Source of the DNA: Prevotellaceae bacterium UBA1726 | GTDB taxonomy: Bacteria > Bacteroidota > Bacteroidia > Bacteroidales > Bacteroidaceae | Length of the DNA: 39,519 nucleotides | Direction of reading: 5' to 3' | NCBI GenBank assembly: GCA_002316005.1 | Contig: DCIM01000065.1 | Span: 7,429 to 46,947, forward strand | Shown: one piece after another, positions 7,356-16,041 of the stretch | Numbering within the stretch: the stretch's first letter is position 1 | How the letters are laid out: every line of letters begins with the position of its first letter | Notes under the pieces: model-generated | Databases searched by the model: none | Told to the model about the DNA's origin: nothing | What the model saw: only the letters and a program-made list of their open reading frames with translations | Program-made: the position numbers and the translations under genes

Positions 7356-9599
7356 TTATTGGATTTCTAATTCGTTGTTGTTGATTCCTACCTTTATCTC
7401 CTTCTGTGAGTTCTTGGTTGGTTTGCCGAAGAGAATCTCACGCATGAGGAGAGGATTGAGATGCTGCTGAATAATTCTGTCCATCTCGCGGGCACCATAC
7501 TGACGAGTATAGCCCTTTGAAAGGAGGAACTCGTGAGCCTCGTCGGTGAGATGAAGTGCCACATCCTTTGCAGCAAGTTTCGCATCGAGTTGGCGAAGTT
7601 TCTTGTCGAGAATGAGTCGAGCCATCTCAATATCCATATCGCGGAAGACGATAGTACCCGAGAGTCGGTTGATGAACTCCGGTTTGAAAGTCTTCTTCAC
7701 CTGAGCCATCATTGCCTCACCACGACTGACACTTCCGTTGAAACCGACATTTGCCTGAGAAGCAAACTGAGCACCCGCATTCGATGTCATGATGAGGATT
7801 ACATTGCGGAAATCGGCCTTCTGACCTTTGTTGTCGGTCAGTCGGGCATAATCCATCACCTGAAGCAGGATGTTGTAGATGTCCGAGTGAGCCTTTTCAA
7901 TCTCGTCGAGCAGAAGAACACAGTTTGGAGTCTTGCGAATGGCATCAGTAAGAAGACCGCCATCCTCGTAACCCACATAACCCGCAGGCGAACCGATGAG
8001 TTTTGCCACGGTATGCTTTTCTGTGTATTCCGACATATCGAATCGTACCAGTTCGATGCCCAACTCCTGAGCAAGCACACGAGCCACCTCAGTTTTTCCC
8101 ACACCCGTAGGACCAACGAAGAGCAGTGATGCAATAGGTTTGTTGTCCTCGAGCAGTCCTGCCTTTGACATCTGCACAGCCTCCACTACACGACGGATGG
8201 CCTCGTCCTGACCATAGATTTGTGAAGAGATGTTGGCATTCAGTGTTGCAAGTGCTGTGTTGTCATCACCCTTCAATGCCTTTGCATCAATCTTGCAGAC
8301 CTTAGCAAGGATATCGTTGATGAGAGGACGGTCCACCTTTTGATAACGGCGAGCCTTGTTGTTTCCGTTCTTGTCGAGCAGAGGATGAATCTGGCGGAAG
8401 GCACAAGCCTCATCAACAAGGTCAATAGCCTTGTCAGGAAGGAATCTATCCGAGATATGGCGCGAAGCCATCTCCACAGCATAGGTTATTGTATCCTCAG
8501 GAATTGCCACTCCATGGAACTCCTCATACTTCGCCTTCAGTCCCTTTAGGATTTCAATTGTGTCCTCCTGTGATGGTTCGGCAATGTCAATCTGCTGGAA
8601 TCGGCGCACAATACCCTTGCTCTTGGCAAAATAGCGGTTGTATTCCTGATAAGTGGTAGAACCGATGAAACGGATGTCACCACTCTCGAGGTAAGGTTTG
8701 AGCATATTCGAAGCATCCATTGCCCCATCACTGCCCTTGCCCGCACCAACAAGGTTGTGTACCTCATCAATATATACTATGGCGCGACCCTCCTTACGGA
8801 TACCGTCCATCACCATCTTTATTCTCTTCTCGAAGTCACCGCGGAACTGTGTTCCTGCGAGCAAAGTACCAAGGTCGAGCGAGTAGATGCGATAACCCCA
8901 GAGTCGTTCTGGTACATCTCCGCGCTCAATCATTGCTGCCAATCCATAGACAAGAGCAGTCTTGCCCACTCCCGGTTCACCGATGTGGAGAGGATTGTTC
9001 TTGTCCTTACGGCACAAAACCTGAATGGTACGCTCCAATTCCTCCTTACGGCCAATAAGTGGATTGTGGTCTTTGAGTTGGTCGTTGATGCAAGTGACGA
9101 GTTGTCGCCAAGGTTGAGCCTTCTCGTTCTCCTCGTTCTCCACATCATCTTCAATCTCGCCTTCCTCCTCTTCGTAAGCAGTGAGGACATTAGTGACGAT
9201 TTCCGTTGGGTCCTGATCAGTATTGCTCAGGATGATATGTCGTGCCTGAGAATCAGGCAACTGGAGGATAGCATCCACGATATGTGGCACATCAACCTCA
9301 TCCTGATCAGCACCGAGAGCCTGAGTCTCGGCAATAGTCATCATGTCATCAGCCTGATCGGAGATAATCAGGTCGTATTCTATATCGCCAGGAACCTTCT
9401 CAATGGCTTTCATGCAAGCGTCAAGGTCGTTGACAAACTTTTTGTAGTCTATTTCGCAATAGTAAAGCGAACGGACGAAAGTGTCATCGTTGAGAAGTCC
9501 GATGAGGATATGCTCCGGTGTGACGAACTCATGCCGGAACTCATGTGCCTTCTGTGCGGCAACATTGAGAATCTGTCTTGCTTTTGCTGTAAAATTCAT
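7356..9599 (-). CDS. clpA: ATP-dependent Clp protease ATP-binding subunit ClpA
   Basis: ClpA is the hexameric AAA+ unfoldase that feeds substrates, including ClpS-delivered N-degron proteins, into ClpP. The 747 residues contain an N-terminal Clp-N domain (about 1-145), then two ATPase modules. The first has Walker A GEPGVGKT at 207-214 and Walker B IVYIDE at 274-279; the second has Walker A GPTGVGKT at 496-503 and Walker B LLLDE at 562-566. A VGF tripeptide at 618-620, after TSNAG, occupies the position of the IGL/IGF loop that docks on ClpP, so a ClpP partner is expected (not in this window). There is no large middle coiled coil, which separates it from ClpB/ClpC. It follows clpS by 15 bp. 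Confidence 0.95.
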   Translation of the reverse strand: MNFTAKARQILNVAAQKAHEFRHEFVTPEHILIGLLNDDTFVRSLYYCEIDYKKFVNDLDACMKAIEKVPGDIEYDLIISDQADDMMTIAETQALGADQDEVDVPHIVDAILQLPDSQARHIILSNTDQDPTEIVTNVLTAYEEEEGEIEDDVENEENEKAQPWRQLVTCINDQLKDHNPLIGRKEELERTIQVLCRKDKNNPLHIGEPGVGKTALVYGLAAMIERGDVPERLWGYRIYSLDLGTLLAGTQFRGDFEKRIKMVMDGIRKEGRAIVYIDEVHNLVGAGKGSDGAMDASNMLKPYLESGDIRFIGSTTYQEYNRYFAKSKGIVRRFQQIDIAEPSQEDTIEILKGLKAKYEEFHGVAIPEDTITYAVEMASRHISDRFLPDKAIDLVDEACAFRQIHPLLDKNGNNKARRYQKVDRPLINDILAKVCKIDAKALKGDDNTALATLNANISSQIYGQDEAIRRVVEAVQMSKAGLLEDNKPIASLLFVGPTGVGKTEVARVLAQELGIELVRFDMSEYTEKHTVAKLIGSPAGYVGYEDGGLLTDAIRKTPNCVLLLDEIEKAHSDIYNILLQVMDYARLTDNKGQKADFRNVILIMTSNAGAQFASQANVGFNGSVSRGEAMMAQVKKTFKPEFINRLSGTIVFRDMDIEMARLILDKKLRQLDAKLAAKDVALHLTDEAHEFLLSKGYTRQYGAREMDRIIQQHLNPLLMREILFGKPTKNSQKEIKVGINNNELEIQ

Positions 9600-9614
9600 C
9601 TTGTGTGTCTTTTT

Positions 9615-9917
9615 TTATTCTGGTTGATAAGTAAGTCTGAGTGGGTAGTTCTCGGCACGCGCCATATTGACGGCCTTGCGAACCTTACTCTTTGCTATGT
9701 CGTAAGTGTAGATGCCTACAATGGCCTGACCGCTCTTGTGAACAGCCATCATCAGAGTTTCGGCTTCGGCTGGTTGTTTGAAGAAAACCTCACGCAGCAC
9801 CTTTACAACGAAATCCATTGTTGTGAAATCGTCGTTATAGATAATCACCTTGAATCTGCGTGGTTCGCTGATGTTGGTGTTTTGTCTTTCTTTGATGTTC
9901 GAAGATGTTTCTGCCAT
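9615..9917 (-). CDS. clpS: ClpS, N-degron adaptor for ClpA
   Basis: ClpS binds proteins with N-terminal Leu, Phe, Tyr or Trp and delivers them to ClpAP. The 100-residue protein has the flexible N-terminal tail, the substrate-pocket motif YNDDFTTMDFVV (Asn28, Asp29, Asp30) and His60 in AVHKSGQAIVG, the residues that hold the substrate alpha-amino group. Length and order match the family. The ATG at 9917 lies 11 bp past a TAACCNT-type heptamer array (minus-strand orientation). The clpS-clpA order is the classical one. Confidence 0.96.
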   Translation of the reverse strand: MAETSSNIKERQNTNISEPRRFKVIIYNDDFTTMDFVVKVLREVFFKQPAEAETLMMAVHKSGQAIVGIYTYDIAKSKVRKAVNMARAENYPLRLTYQPE

Positions 9918-9928
9918 TATTATTACTT

Positions 9929-9956
9929 TAACCCTTAACCGTTAACCCATAACCAT
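9929..9956 (-). repeat. Heptamer array, TAACCNT-type, upstream of clpS
   Basis: Read on the plus strand there are four exact 7-bp steps: TAACCCT, TAACCGT, TAACCCA, TAACCAT. The array fills most of the 38-bp gap between the msbA stop and the clpS start and touches the final base of the msbA stop codon. Confidence 0.8.
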
Positions 9957-11782
9957 TACTTCTGCATTTCATGCAGTTTCTTGTAGTATCCGTCCTTTTC
10001 GAGGAGTTCCTCGTGAGTACCGTTCTCCACAATCTTTCCCTCGTGGAGTACATAAATCTCACTGGCGTTCTTGATTGTAGACAGACGGTGGGCGATAGCC
10101 ACTGTAGTACGAGTCTTCATCAGTCGTTCCAGTGCATCCTGTACGAGTCGCTCACTCTCTGTGTCGAGAGCCGAAGTAGCCTCATCAAGGATGAGGATAG
10201 GAGGGTTCTTCAGGATGGCACGGGCAATACTTACTCGTTGGCGCTGTCCACCCGAGAGTCGTCCTCCACGATCGCCTATGCAAGTGTCATATCCATTCTC
10301 GGTCTGAGTGATGAAGTCATGTGCATTGGCAATACGTGCTGCTTGCTGAATCTCCTCGTCAGTGGCCGAGTCAACACCGAATGCGATATTGTTGCGGAAG
10401 GAATCATTGAAGAGGATAGCCTCCTGATTCACATTTCCGATGAGTTGGCGAAGGTCGTGAACACCAAGGTCTTTAACATTGATTCCATCAATGAGCACCT
10501 CTCCCTCCTGACAATCATAGTAGCGAGGAATCAAATCCACAAGAGTGGACTTGCCTGAACCCGACTGTCCCACAAGGGCTATCGTCTTGCCCTTAGGAAT
10601 GACAAGGTTGATATCCTTGAGTACCCACTGCTCGCCATAGCGGAAACTGACATGACGGAACTCAATCTGATGCTCGAACGAAGAGATAGCCTTTGGATTC
10701 TCTGCATCCTTGATGGCAATCTCGGCATTCAGAATCTTGTCCACACGGTCCATTGAAGCCAGTCCCTTTGGGATGTTATATCCCGCCTTCGAGAATTCCT
10801 TCAGTGGATTGATGATGGAATAGAGCATCACCATATAATAGATGAACACAGGACCCGAGAGGGTAGTGCCGTTGAGTACGAGAACTCCACCAAACCACAA
10901 TACGATGACAATCATAACTGTTCCGAGGAACTCCGACATTGGATGAGCCATCTGCTGACGAGTGTTCACTAAAGTGATATGTCGGCGATAGGAAGAATTG
11001 ATGCGGTCGAAACGCTCGTTCATCTTCTCCTCTGCGCAGAAAGCCTTGATGATACGAAGACCACCGAGAGTTTCCTCCACCTGACTCATTGTGTCACTCC
11101 AGAGCGATTGTGCCTTTGTTGACTGTGCCTTCAGTTTTCGGCCCACAAATCCCATGAACCAACCAAATATAGGAACAAAAACAAGAGTAAACGCCGTTAA
11201 TTCCCAAGAAATGAAGATTAATGCCGAAAAATATGCAATTATGAGGATTGGATTCTTGAAAAGCATATCCAGCGAAGACATGATACTGTTCTCAATCTCT
11301 TGCACATCGCCCGACATTCGTGCAATGATGTCACCTTTTCTCTCTTCCGAGAAGAATCCCAATGAGAGAGAAGTGATTTTGTTGTAGAGTTGGTTGCGAA
11401 TGTCGCGAACCACACCAGTACGGATTGGAATGATGGTTGCCGAAGAAAGGAAATAGGCTCCAGTCTTCAGGAATGTCATGAACGCAAGGAACAATCCGAT
11501 GAGCAGCAATGCCATTGATGCTCCATAGGCATTGATAATCTGCTGAACGAAATAGTTGAGGTTGTTCATTGCTATCTCGCTTATTCCGTCCCAGTGCCAC
11601 TCCATATATCCCGTTGCCGCTGCTGCATCATTGGTTTTGAAAATAATCTGCAGGATAGGAATGATAGCGGCAAAAGAGAATATGTTGAGTACTGCCGAGA
11701 GTATGTTGAATACCACCGACAGAACAAGATATTTCTTGTAAGGAGGAATAAACCTCTTGAGTACTTTTATGAATTCTTTCAA
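9956..11782 (-). CDS. msbA: MsbA-like ABC exporter (fused membrane and ATPase domains)
   Basis: This is a half-size ABC exporter of 608 residues. The membrane domain spans about 1-340 with six predicted spans. The ATPase domain has Walker A GQSGSGKST at 405-413, signature LSGGQ at 509-513, Walker B ILILDE at 529-534 and the H-loop His565. The start motif MKEFIKVLKRFIPPYKKY is typical of Bacteroidetes proteins annotated as lipid A flippase MsbA, but lipid A is inferred from family only. There is no in-frame ATG near the N-terminus: the start is a TTG at 11782, whose last two bases (11781-11782 on the plus strand) belong to a heptamer array. It lies between miaB and clpS. Confidence 0.88.
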   Translation of the reverse strand: MKEFIKVLKRFIPPYKKYLVLSVVFNILSAVLNIFSFAAIIPILQIIFKTNDAAAATGYMEWHWDGISEIAMNNLNYFVQQIINAYGASMALLLIGLFLAFMTFLKTGAYFLSSATIIPIRTGVVRDIRNQLYNKITSLSLGFFSEERKGDIIARMSGDVQEIENSIMSSLDMLFKNPILIIAYFSALIFISWELTAFTLVFVPIFGWFMGFVGRKLKAQSTKAQSLWSDTMSQVEETLGGLRIIKAFCAEEKMNERFDRINSSYRRHITLVNTRQQMAHPMSEFLGTVMIVIVLWFGGVLVLNGTTLSGPVFIYYMVMLYSIINPLKEFSKAGYNIPKGLASMDRVDKILNAEIAIKDAENPKAISSFEHQIEFRHVSFRYGEQWVLKDINLVIPKGKTIALVGQSGSGKSTLVDLIPRYYDCQEGEVLIDGINVKDLGVHDLRQLIGNVNQEAILFNDSFRNNIAFGVDSATDEEIQQAARIANAHDFITQTENGYDTCIGDRGGRLSGGQRQRVSIARAILKNPPILILDEATSALDTESERLVQDALERLMKTRTTVAIAHRLSTIKNASEIYVLHEGKIVENGTHEELLEKDGYYKKLHEMQK

Positions 11783-11815
11783 ATTGAAAATTGAGGATTG
11801 AGAATTGGAAATTAT
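11781..11815 (-). repeat. Heptamer array, AAATTGA-type, at the msbA start
   Basis: Plus-strand units AAATTGA, AAATTGA, GGATTGA, GAATTGG, AAATTAT follow each other at exact 7-bp spacing. The array fills the 35-bp gap between the miaB stop and the TTG start codon of msbA and overlaps that codon. Confidence 0.8.
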
Positions 11816-11817
11816 GA

Positions 11818-13152
11818 TTACTTTATTTCTTCTCCAAAGAGAGTTGCGCTTGACGAACCGGTGATTCTCACCTTTACGAAATCGCCAATGTGGTGGTTGC
11901 CCTTGTCAAAGACAACAACCTTGTTCTGCTCTGTTCTGCCGAACAACTGTTCACGACTGCGCTTGCTGTATCCCTCTACGAGAACCTCAAACTCCTTACC
12001 TTCATCGTTTTTGTAGGAGATGGCGCTCATTTCGGTCTGCAACTGGATGAGTTCGTTCAGACGGCGTATCTTCTCTTCTTCAGAGACATTGTCTGGCAGA
12101 TGCTTTGCTGCATAAGTGCCAGGACGCTCGCTATACTTGAACATAAATGCTGAGTCAAACACAACATCGCGAACGAGGTCGAGTGTCTCTTGATGGTCTT
12201 CGAGAGTTTCGTCATGATAGCCCACAAAGACATCCGTTGTGATGCCGCAACCAGGAATGATTCTGCGAATATCTTCAATTGACTTCAGATATTGCTCCTT
12301 GGTATACTTTCGGTTCATGAGTTTCAGAATCTTGTTGCTACCGCTCTGCATTGGGAAATGGATATGCTTGCAGAGGTTTGGTTCCTCGGCAATGGCATGG
12401 AGGATATCCTCTGTCATGTCCTCTGGGTTAGAGGTTGTGAAGCGTACACGCATTCCCGGTACGGCCTGAGCCACTATGCGGAGGAGTTCGGCAAACGAAG
12501 TGCCACCTTCTATTTTCTTTCCCGCAGGCGAGAGTCCGTAACTGTTTACATTCTGTCCGAGAAGTGTCACCTCCTTGAAGCCACGAGCCTCAAGGTCCTT
12601 CACTTCGGCGAGGATACTTTCCACATCACGACTGCGCTCGCGTCCGCGTGTGTAAGGAACGATGCAATAGTGGCAGAAATTATTGCAGCCACGCATGATA
12701 CTCACGAAACCACCCACCTTTCCGGCGTGGAGACGCTGAGGTAGGATGTCGCGATATGTCTCGGTTGTTGAGAGTTCTATGTTGATTGCCTTATGTCCGG
12801 CTTCTGCCTGTGCCACCAAGTCAGGGAGTGAGAGGTAGGCATCAGGACCAGCCACGAGGTCGGCATGATGATTCTTGATAAGGTCGTCCTTTACTCTTTC
12901 GGCCATACAGCCGAGAACACCGAGTATTACCTTGCGACCATCACGCTTGTTGATGTTGTGCAGGGTTTCCAGACGATTATAGACTTTTGTCTCCGCATTC
13001 TCGCGGATAGAGCATGTATTGAGGAAAATGGCATCTGCCTGGTCTTCGTCCTCACAGATGTCATAGTCGGCCATCTTCATCACAGAGGCAACGACTTCCG
13101 AGTCGGCCACATTCATCTGACAGCCATAAGTTTCTATAAATAACTTCTTCAT
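11818..13152 (-). CDS. miaB: tRNA-2-methylthio-N6-dimethylallyladenosine synthase MiaB
   Basis: MiaB adds the 2-methylthio group to i6A37 of tRNAs reading UNN codons. The 444-residue protein has the UPF0004 domain with its three cluster cysteines (Cys11 in YGCQMN, Cys47 in NTCSIREN, Cys82 in GCMAER). The radical SAM motif is CNNFCHYC with Cys156, Cys160 and Cys163, followed by IVPYTRGRERSR, diagnostic for MiaB over MtaB and RimO. A C-terminal TRAM domain follows (about 375-440). It may be the first gene of the minus-strand cluster down to the M3 peptidase. No good promoter box was seen in the 85 bp before it. Confidence 0.95.
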   Translation of the reverse strand: MKKLFIETYGCQMNVADSEVVASVMKMADYDICEDEDQADAIFLNTCSIRENAETKVYNRLETLHNINKRDGRKVILGVLGCMAERVKDDLIKNHHADLVAGPDAYLSLPDLVAQAEAGHKAINIELSTTETYRDILPQRLHAGKVGGFVSIMRGCNNFCHYCIVPYTRGRERSRDVESILAEVKDLEARGFKEVTLLGQNVNSYGLSPAGKKIEGGTSFAELLRIVAQAVPGMRVRFTTSNPEDMTEDILHAIAEEPNLCKHIHFPMQSGSNKILKLMNRKYTKEQYLKSIEDIRRIIPGCGITTDVFVGYHDETLEDHQETLDLVRDVVFDSAFMFKYSERPGTYAAKHLPDNVSEEEKIRRLNELIQLQTEMSAISYKNDEGKEFEVLVEGYSKRSREQLFGRTEQNKVVVFDKGNHHIGDFVKVRITGSSSATLFGEEIK

Positions 13153-13168
13153 TAAGTTTGCTGAAATG

Positions 13169-13194
13169 CCCTCCCCCCAATGTGGGGGAGAGGG
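13169..13194. repeat. GC-rich hairpin repeat between FKBP gene and miaB
   Basis: CCCTCCCCCCA (13169-13179) can pair with the G-run ending at 13194 with one bulge and a 3-nt loop. A T-tract follows on the plus strand only, which is the wrong side for the minus-strand FKBP operon. Similar C-run/G-run hairpins occur at 25705-25727 and 35801-35835, suggesting a dispersed family. Confidence 0.6.
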
Positions 13195-13237
13195 ATTTGT
13201 TTTTTTTGGAAAGTTTCGTTTATGAAACTATCGTTTT

Positions 13238-14239
13238 TTACTTCTTTACAGTCTTCTTTGCAGGGGCTTTCTTTACAGGAGCCTTTGGTGCAGGTGCTGC
13301 AGCCTTTGTCTCCTCCTTTACCTCTGCTTCCTTCTTGTCAACCTTTACTATTTCGACAGTGAAAATCAAAGTAGAATAAGGTTTGATTTTTCCGGCATTA
13401 CGCTCGCCGTAAGCAAGTTCCTGAGGGATGTAGAGTTCCCACTTCGAACCCTCTGGCATCATGCAGAGAGCCTCTGTCCAACCCTTGATGACCTGATCAG
13501 GACGGAAAGATGTTGTGTCAGGATTGCGCTTGTAAGAAGAGTCAAACACAGTACCGTCAATCATCTTGCCCTCATATTTCACGGTCACATTGTCTTCCTT
13601 TGTGGCAATTGTTCCGTTGCCCTGAGTGATGACCTTGTACTGAAGTCCTGAAGGGAGAGTGATTACACCGTCCTTTGTCTTGTTCTCTTCGAGCCACTTA
13701 GTGTTCTCTGCAATGTAGGCAGCATTCTTCAGAACCTTTGCTTCTTCTTGCTTTTCGCGTACATAAGAAGCGGCATCCTTTGCGTTCATCACTTCGGTGT
13801 TGTTTGTAGCACCATCAATGAAACCTTTGTAGAAGATGTCTTCCACGATTGAGTCAGGAGTATCTTCAAATGCTGCCTGCTGACGAGGGAGAATCTGCTT
13901 CTGCACCTGTGCTGAAATCTGGACACCAGCATTGTAAGCAACATACTTTGGATCTGTGCCACGGGCAATTGCCTCGTAGAATCCCTTCTTGAAGTCGGCC
14001 ATATACATGGTGTCGAGGTCATAGTTCTGCTGAAGGAATTCAATCAGACCCTGAGTAGCAGCCAAACCGGCAGCATAACTTACAGAGTCCTGAGCAGTTG
14101 TTAACTGAACAGGAGCTTCAACAACGGCTGCAGTTTCTTCCTCTGCGGCCTTCTTTCCTTTCTTTTTCTTGTCTGCTGCGTTAGCAGAAAGAGTAGCACT
14201 CGCCAAGACGACGAGTGCCATAAACAAAATCTTTTTCAT
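13238..14239 (-). CDS. Exported FKBP-type peptidyl-prolyl isomerase with basic tail
   Basis: Peptidyl-prolyl cis-trans isomerase, 333 residues, predicted to act in the periplasm. A signal peptide (MKKILFMALVVLASATLSANA) is followed by a lysine-rich linker, an FKBP_N dimerisation helix region starting near SVSYAAGLAATQGL (about 52-185), and an FKBP domain (about 205-300). Conserved landmarks are YEGKMIDGTVFDSS, VIKGW with the pocket tryptophan, and LAYGER. The tail is rich in Ala, Pro and Lys and unlike the other two FKBPs here. It is the last of three tandem paralogues, 40 bp after the second. Confidence 0.92.
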   Translation of the reverse strand: MKKILFMALVVLASATLSANAADKKKKGKKAAEEETAAVVEAPVQLTTAQDSVSYAAGLAATQGLIEFLQQNYDLDTMYMADFKKGFYEAIARGTDPKYVAYNAGVQISAQVQKQILPRQQAAFEDTPDSIVEDIFYKGFIDGATNNTEVMNAKDAASYVREKQEEAKVLKNAAYIAENTKWLEENKTKDGVITLPSGLQYKVITQGNGTIATKEDNVTVKYEGKMIDGTVFDSSYKRNPDTTSFRPDQVIKGWTEALCMMPEGSKWELYIPQELAYGERNAGKIKPYSTLIFTVEIVKVDKKEAEVKEETKAAAPAPKAPVKKAPAKKTVKK

Positions 14240-14279
14240 TGTCTATTTCAATATGGGGATTTTACAGCCCCATCTCCTA

Positions 14280-15173
14280 TTATTCGATACCGAGGAGCTC
14301 AATATTGAACACGAGAGCAGAGAAAGGCTTGATGTTGCCTGCTGCACGCTCGCCGTAAGCAAGTTCCTGTGGGATGAATACTTCCCAGTTTGAACCTACT
14401 GGCATGTGAGTGAGAACCTCTGTCCAACCCTTGATAACCTGGTTAGCACGCATCTTCACTGGTTCGCCACGCTTGAATGAAGAATCGAACACTTCACCGT
14501 CAATTGTCTTACCCTCGTAGTTTACCTTTACCATTGAAGTATCAGCAGGAACGGTACCGTTACCCTCCTTGATTACGCGATACTGAATAAACGACTTTGT
14601 TCCGTCAGGGAGTGTTACAGGGATAGTCTTTACATCAGCCTTCTTGCCGTTTTCAGCGAGGAACTTCTCACCAGCCTTCTTGTTAGGACCGTAAGTCTCC
14701 TCTGCAGCCTTAGCCTTGATAGCCTGCATCTTGATCTGTGCAATGCCCTGAGCCTCTTCTGGAGTGAAGATACCCTTACTGTTTGTTGCACCAGTGATGA
14801 AACCTGCCATGAAATTCTTCAAAGAGATAGTCTTTGTTGAGTCATCACCGTAGATTTCGTGGTTGATACCAGGAATCATCTGGTTGCTGATCTGCTGACC
14901 AATCTGGATACCTGCGAAGTAAGCTGCCTTCTTCTTGTCGTCACCTGAGTTTACACCATCGTTGAGACCCTTGATGAACTGATCTACATAAGCAGTGTCC
15001 ATACCCATACGACCAACGAGGTAGTCGCGGAGACCCTGTGTCTGTGAAAGACCGATAGCATAGCTCAATGTATCAACATCTGTCTTGAGGTTTGCCTTTG
15101 GTGTTGAATTGCCGCAACCGATAAGAGTTGCTGCTGCAATAGCAATAACTGCTACAATAGTTAACTTTTTCAT
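14280..15173 (-). CDS. FKBP-type peptidyl-prolyl isomerase lipoprotein
   Basis: The 297-residue protein has a lipoprotein signal ending ATLIGC (Cys20), so it should be membrane-anchored on the periplasmic side. Then comes an FKBP_N region beginning DTLSYAIGLSQTQGL, and a C-terminal FKBP domain with VNYEGKTIDGEVFDSS, VIKGWTEVLTHMPVGSNWE and LAYGERAAGNIKPFS. It has the Mip/FkpA architecture and is clearly paralogous to the genes on either side. It is the middle gene of the tandem triplet, 44 bp after the first. Confidence 0.93.
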   Translation of the reverse strand: MKKLTIVAVIAIAAATLIGCGNSTPKANLKTDVDTLSYAIGLSQTQGLRDYLVGRMGMDTAYVDQFIKGLNDGVNSGDDKKKAAYFAGIQIGQQISNQMIPGINHEIYGDDSTKTISLKNFMAGFITGATNSKGIFTPEEAQGIAQIKMQAIKAKAAEETYGPNKKAGEKFLAENGKKADVKTIPVTLPDGTKSFIQYRVIKEGNGTVPADTSMVKVNYEGKTIDGEVFDSSFKRGEPVKMRANQVIKGWTEVLTHMPVGSNWEVFIPQELAYGERAAGNIKPFSALVFNIELLGIE

Positions 15174-15217
15174 TTTTTTGTTGTTTTAATTATTATTTGT
15201 TGATTTGATTTCAAATT

Positions 15218-15820
15218 TTACTTCACCTCAATGAGTTCAACATCAAAGATGAGAGCTGCGTATGGAGGGATTGCACCTGGAGCGCCCTGCTCGCCATAAC
15301 CGAGTGTGTAAGGGATGAAGAAACGAGTCTTTCCACCTTCCTTCATTGTCTGCAGACCTTCTGTCCAACCCTTGATAACCTGATTCAGACCGAATGTAGC
15401 TGGTTCGCCACGCTGAATGCTTGAATCGAACATTGTACCATCGGTGAGCATACCCTCATAGTGGCAAACTACCTTGTCTGTTGCCTTTGGACTCTTACCT
15501 GTACCCTCTGTGAGAACCTTGTACTGAAGACCAGATGCTGTTGTGATGACACCGTCCTTCTTTGCATTCTCAGCAAGATACTTCTCGCCTGCTTCCTTCA
15601 ATACCTTACCACGCTCTGCTGCTGCAGCACGCTGCTTCTTCTCCTGCTCCTGGAAGAAGTTCTGAACGAGAGTCTGTGCCTCTGCCTCAGAAAGCTGTGT
15701 TGTACCAGCGATTGAGTCCTTGATTGCCTGAGCGAAATCATCAATGTTGAGTTCCTGAGCACCCATATCTGCCAACTGACGGCCGATGCCCATACCTAAA
15801 GCATAACTTACTTTATCCAT
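15218..15820 (-). CDS. FKBP-type peptidyl-prolyl isomerase without signal peptide (FklB-like)
   Basis: At 200 residues this is the shortest of the three tandem FKBPs. It starts directly with the dimerisation segment MDKVSYALGMGIGRQLADMG and has no signal peptide, so it is probably cytoplasmic, like E. coli FklB. The FKBP domain (about 105-200) has CHYEGMLTDGTMFDSS, VIKGWTEGLQTMKEGG and LGYGEQGAPGAIPPYA. It is the first gene of the triplet, with a -7 box (15948-15955) upstream. Confidence 0.93.
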   Translation of the reverse strand: MDKVSYALGMGIGRQLADMGAQELNIDDFAQAIKDSIAGTTQLSEAEAQTLVQNFFQEQEKKQRAAAAERGKVLKEAGEKYLAENAKKDGVITTASGLQYKVLTEGTGKSPKATDKVVCHYEGMLTDGTMFDSSIQRGEPATFGLNQVIKGWTEGLQTMKEGGKTRFFIPYTLGYGEQGAPGAIPPYAALIFDVELIEVK

Positions 15821-15947
15821 TTCGTTTTTTTTACCTAAATGTTTATTATTACTGTTATTTCAATTTCCGTAATTATTCAGGGCAGATGAGCAATATCGTC
15901 TGTCCTCATACATATGCATACGCGCACTTATGCGCAGAAAATTCGTG

Positions 15948-15955
15948 CAAAGTTA
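15948..15955 (-). promoter_or_regulatory. Predicted -7 box for the FKBP triplet
   Basis: The minus strand reads TAACTTTG here, a full match to TAnnTTTG and the version seen at several promoters in this window. No well-spaced -33 was identified. The leader to the ATG at 15820 would be about 120 nt. Confidence 0.5.
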
Positions 15956-15974
15956 CTACTTTTTCTTCAATACC

Positions 15975-16006
15975 TTTGTAATTATTATATATTTTTAGTA
16001 TATTTG
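15975..16006 (+). promoter_or_regulatory. Predicted promoter for the sirtuin gene
   Basis: TTTG at 15975-15978, 20 bp, then TATATTTG at 15999-16006 fits the Bacteroidetes -33/-7 consensus. The ATG of the sirtuin gene is 35 bp downstream. It is divergent from the FKBP promoter. Confidence 0.6.
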
Positions 16007-16041
16007 CCTCATATTTTGGTGATAATAGGAAAAATTACGAT

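Noticed and set aside
8757..9938. 393-codon plus-strand frame opposite clpA and clpS
   Set aside because: It spans the antisense of two certain genes and shows no domain or signal.
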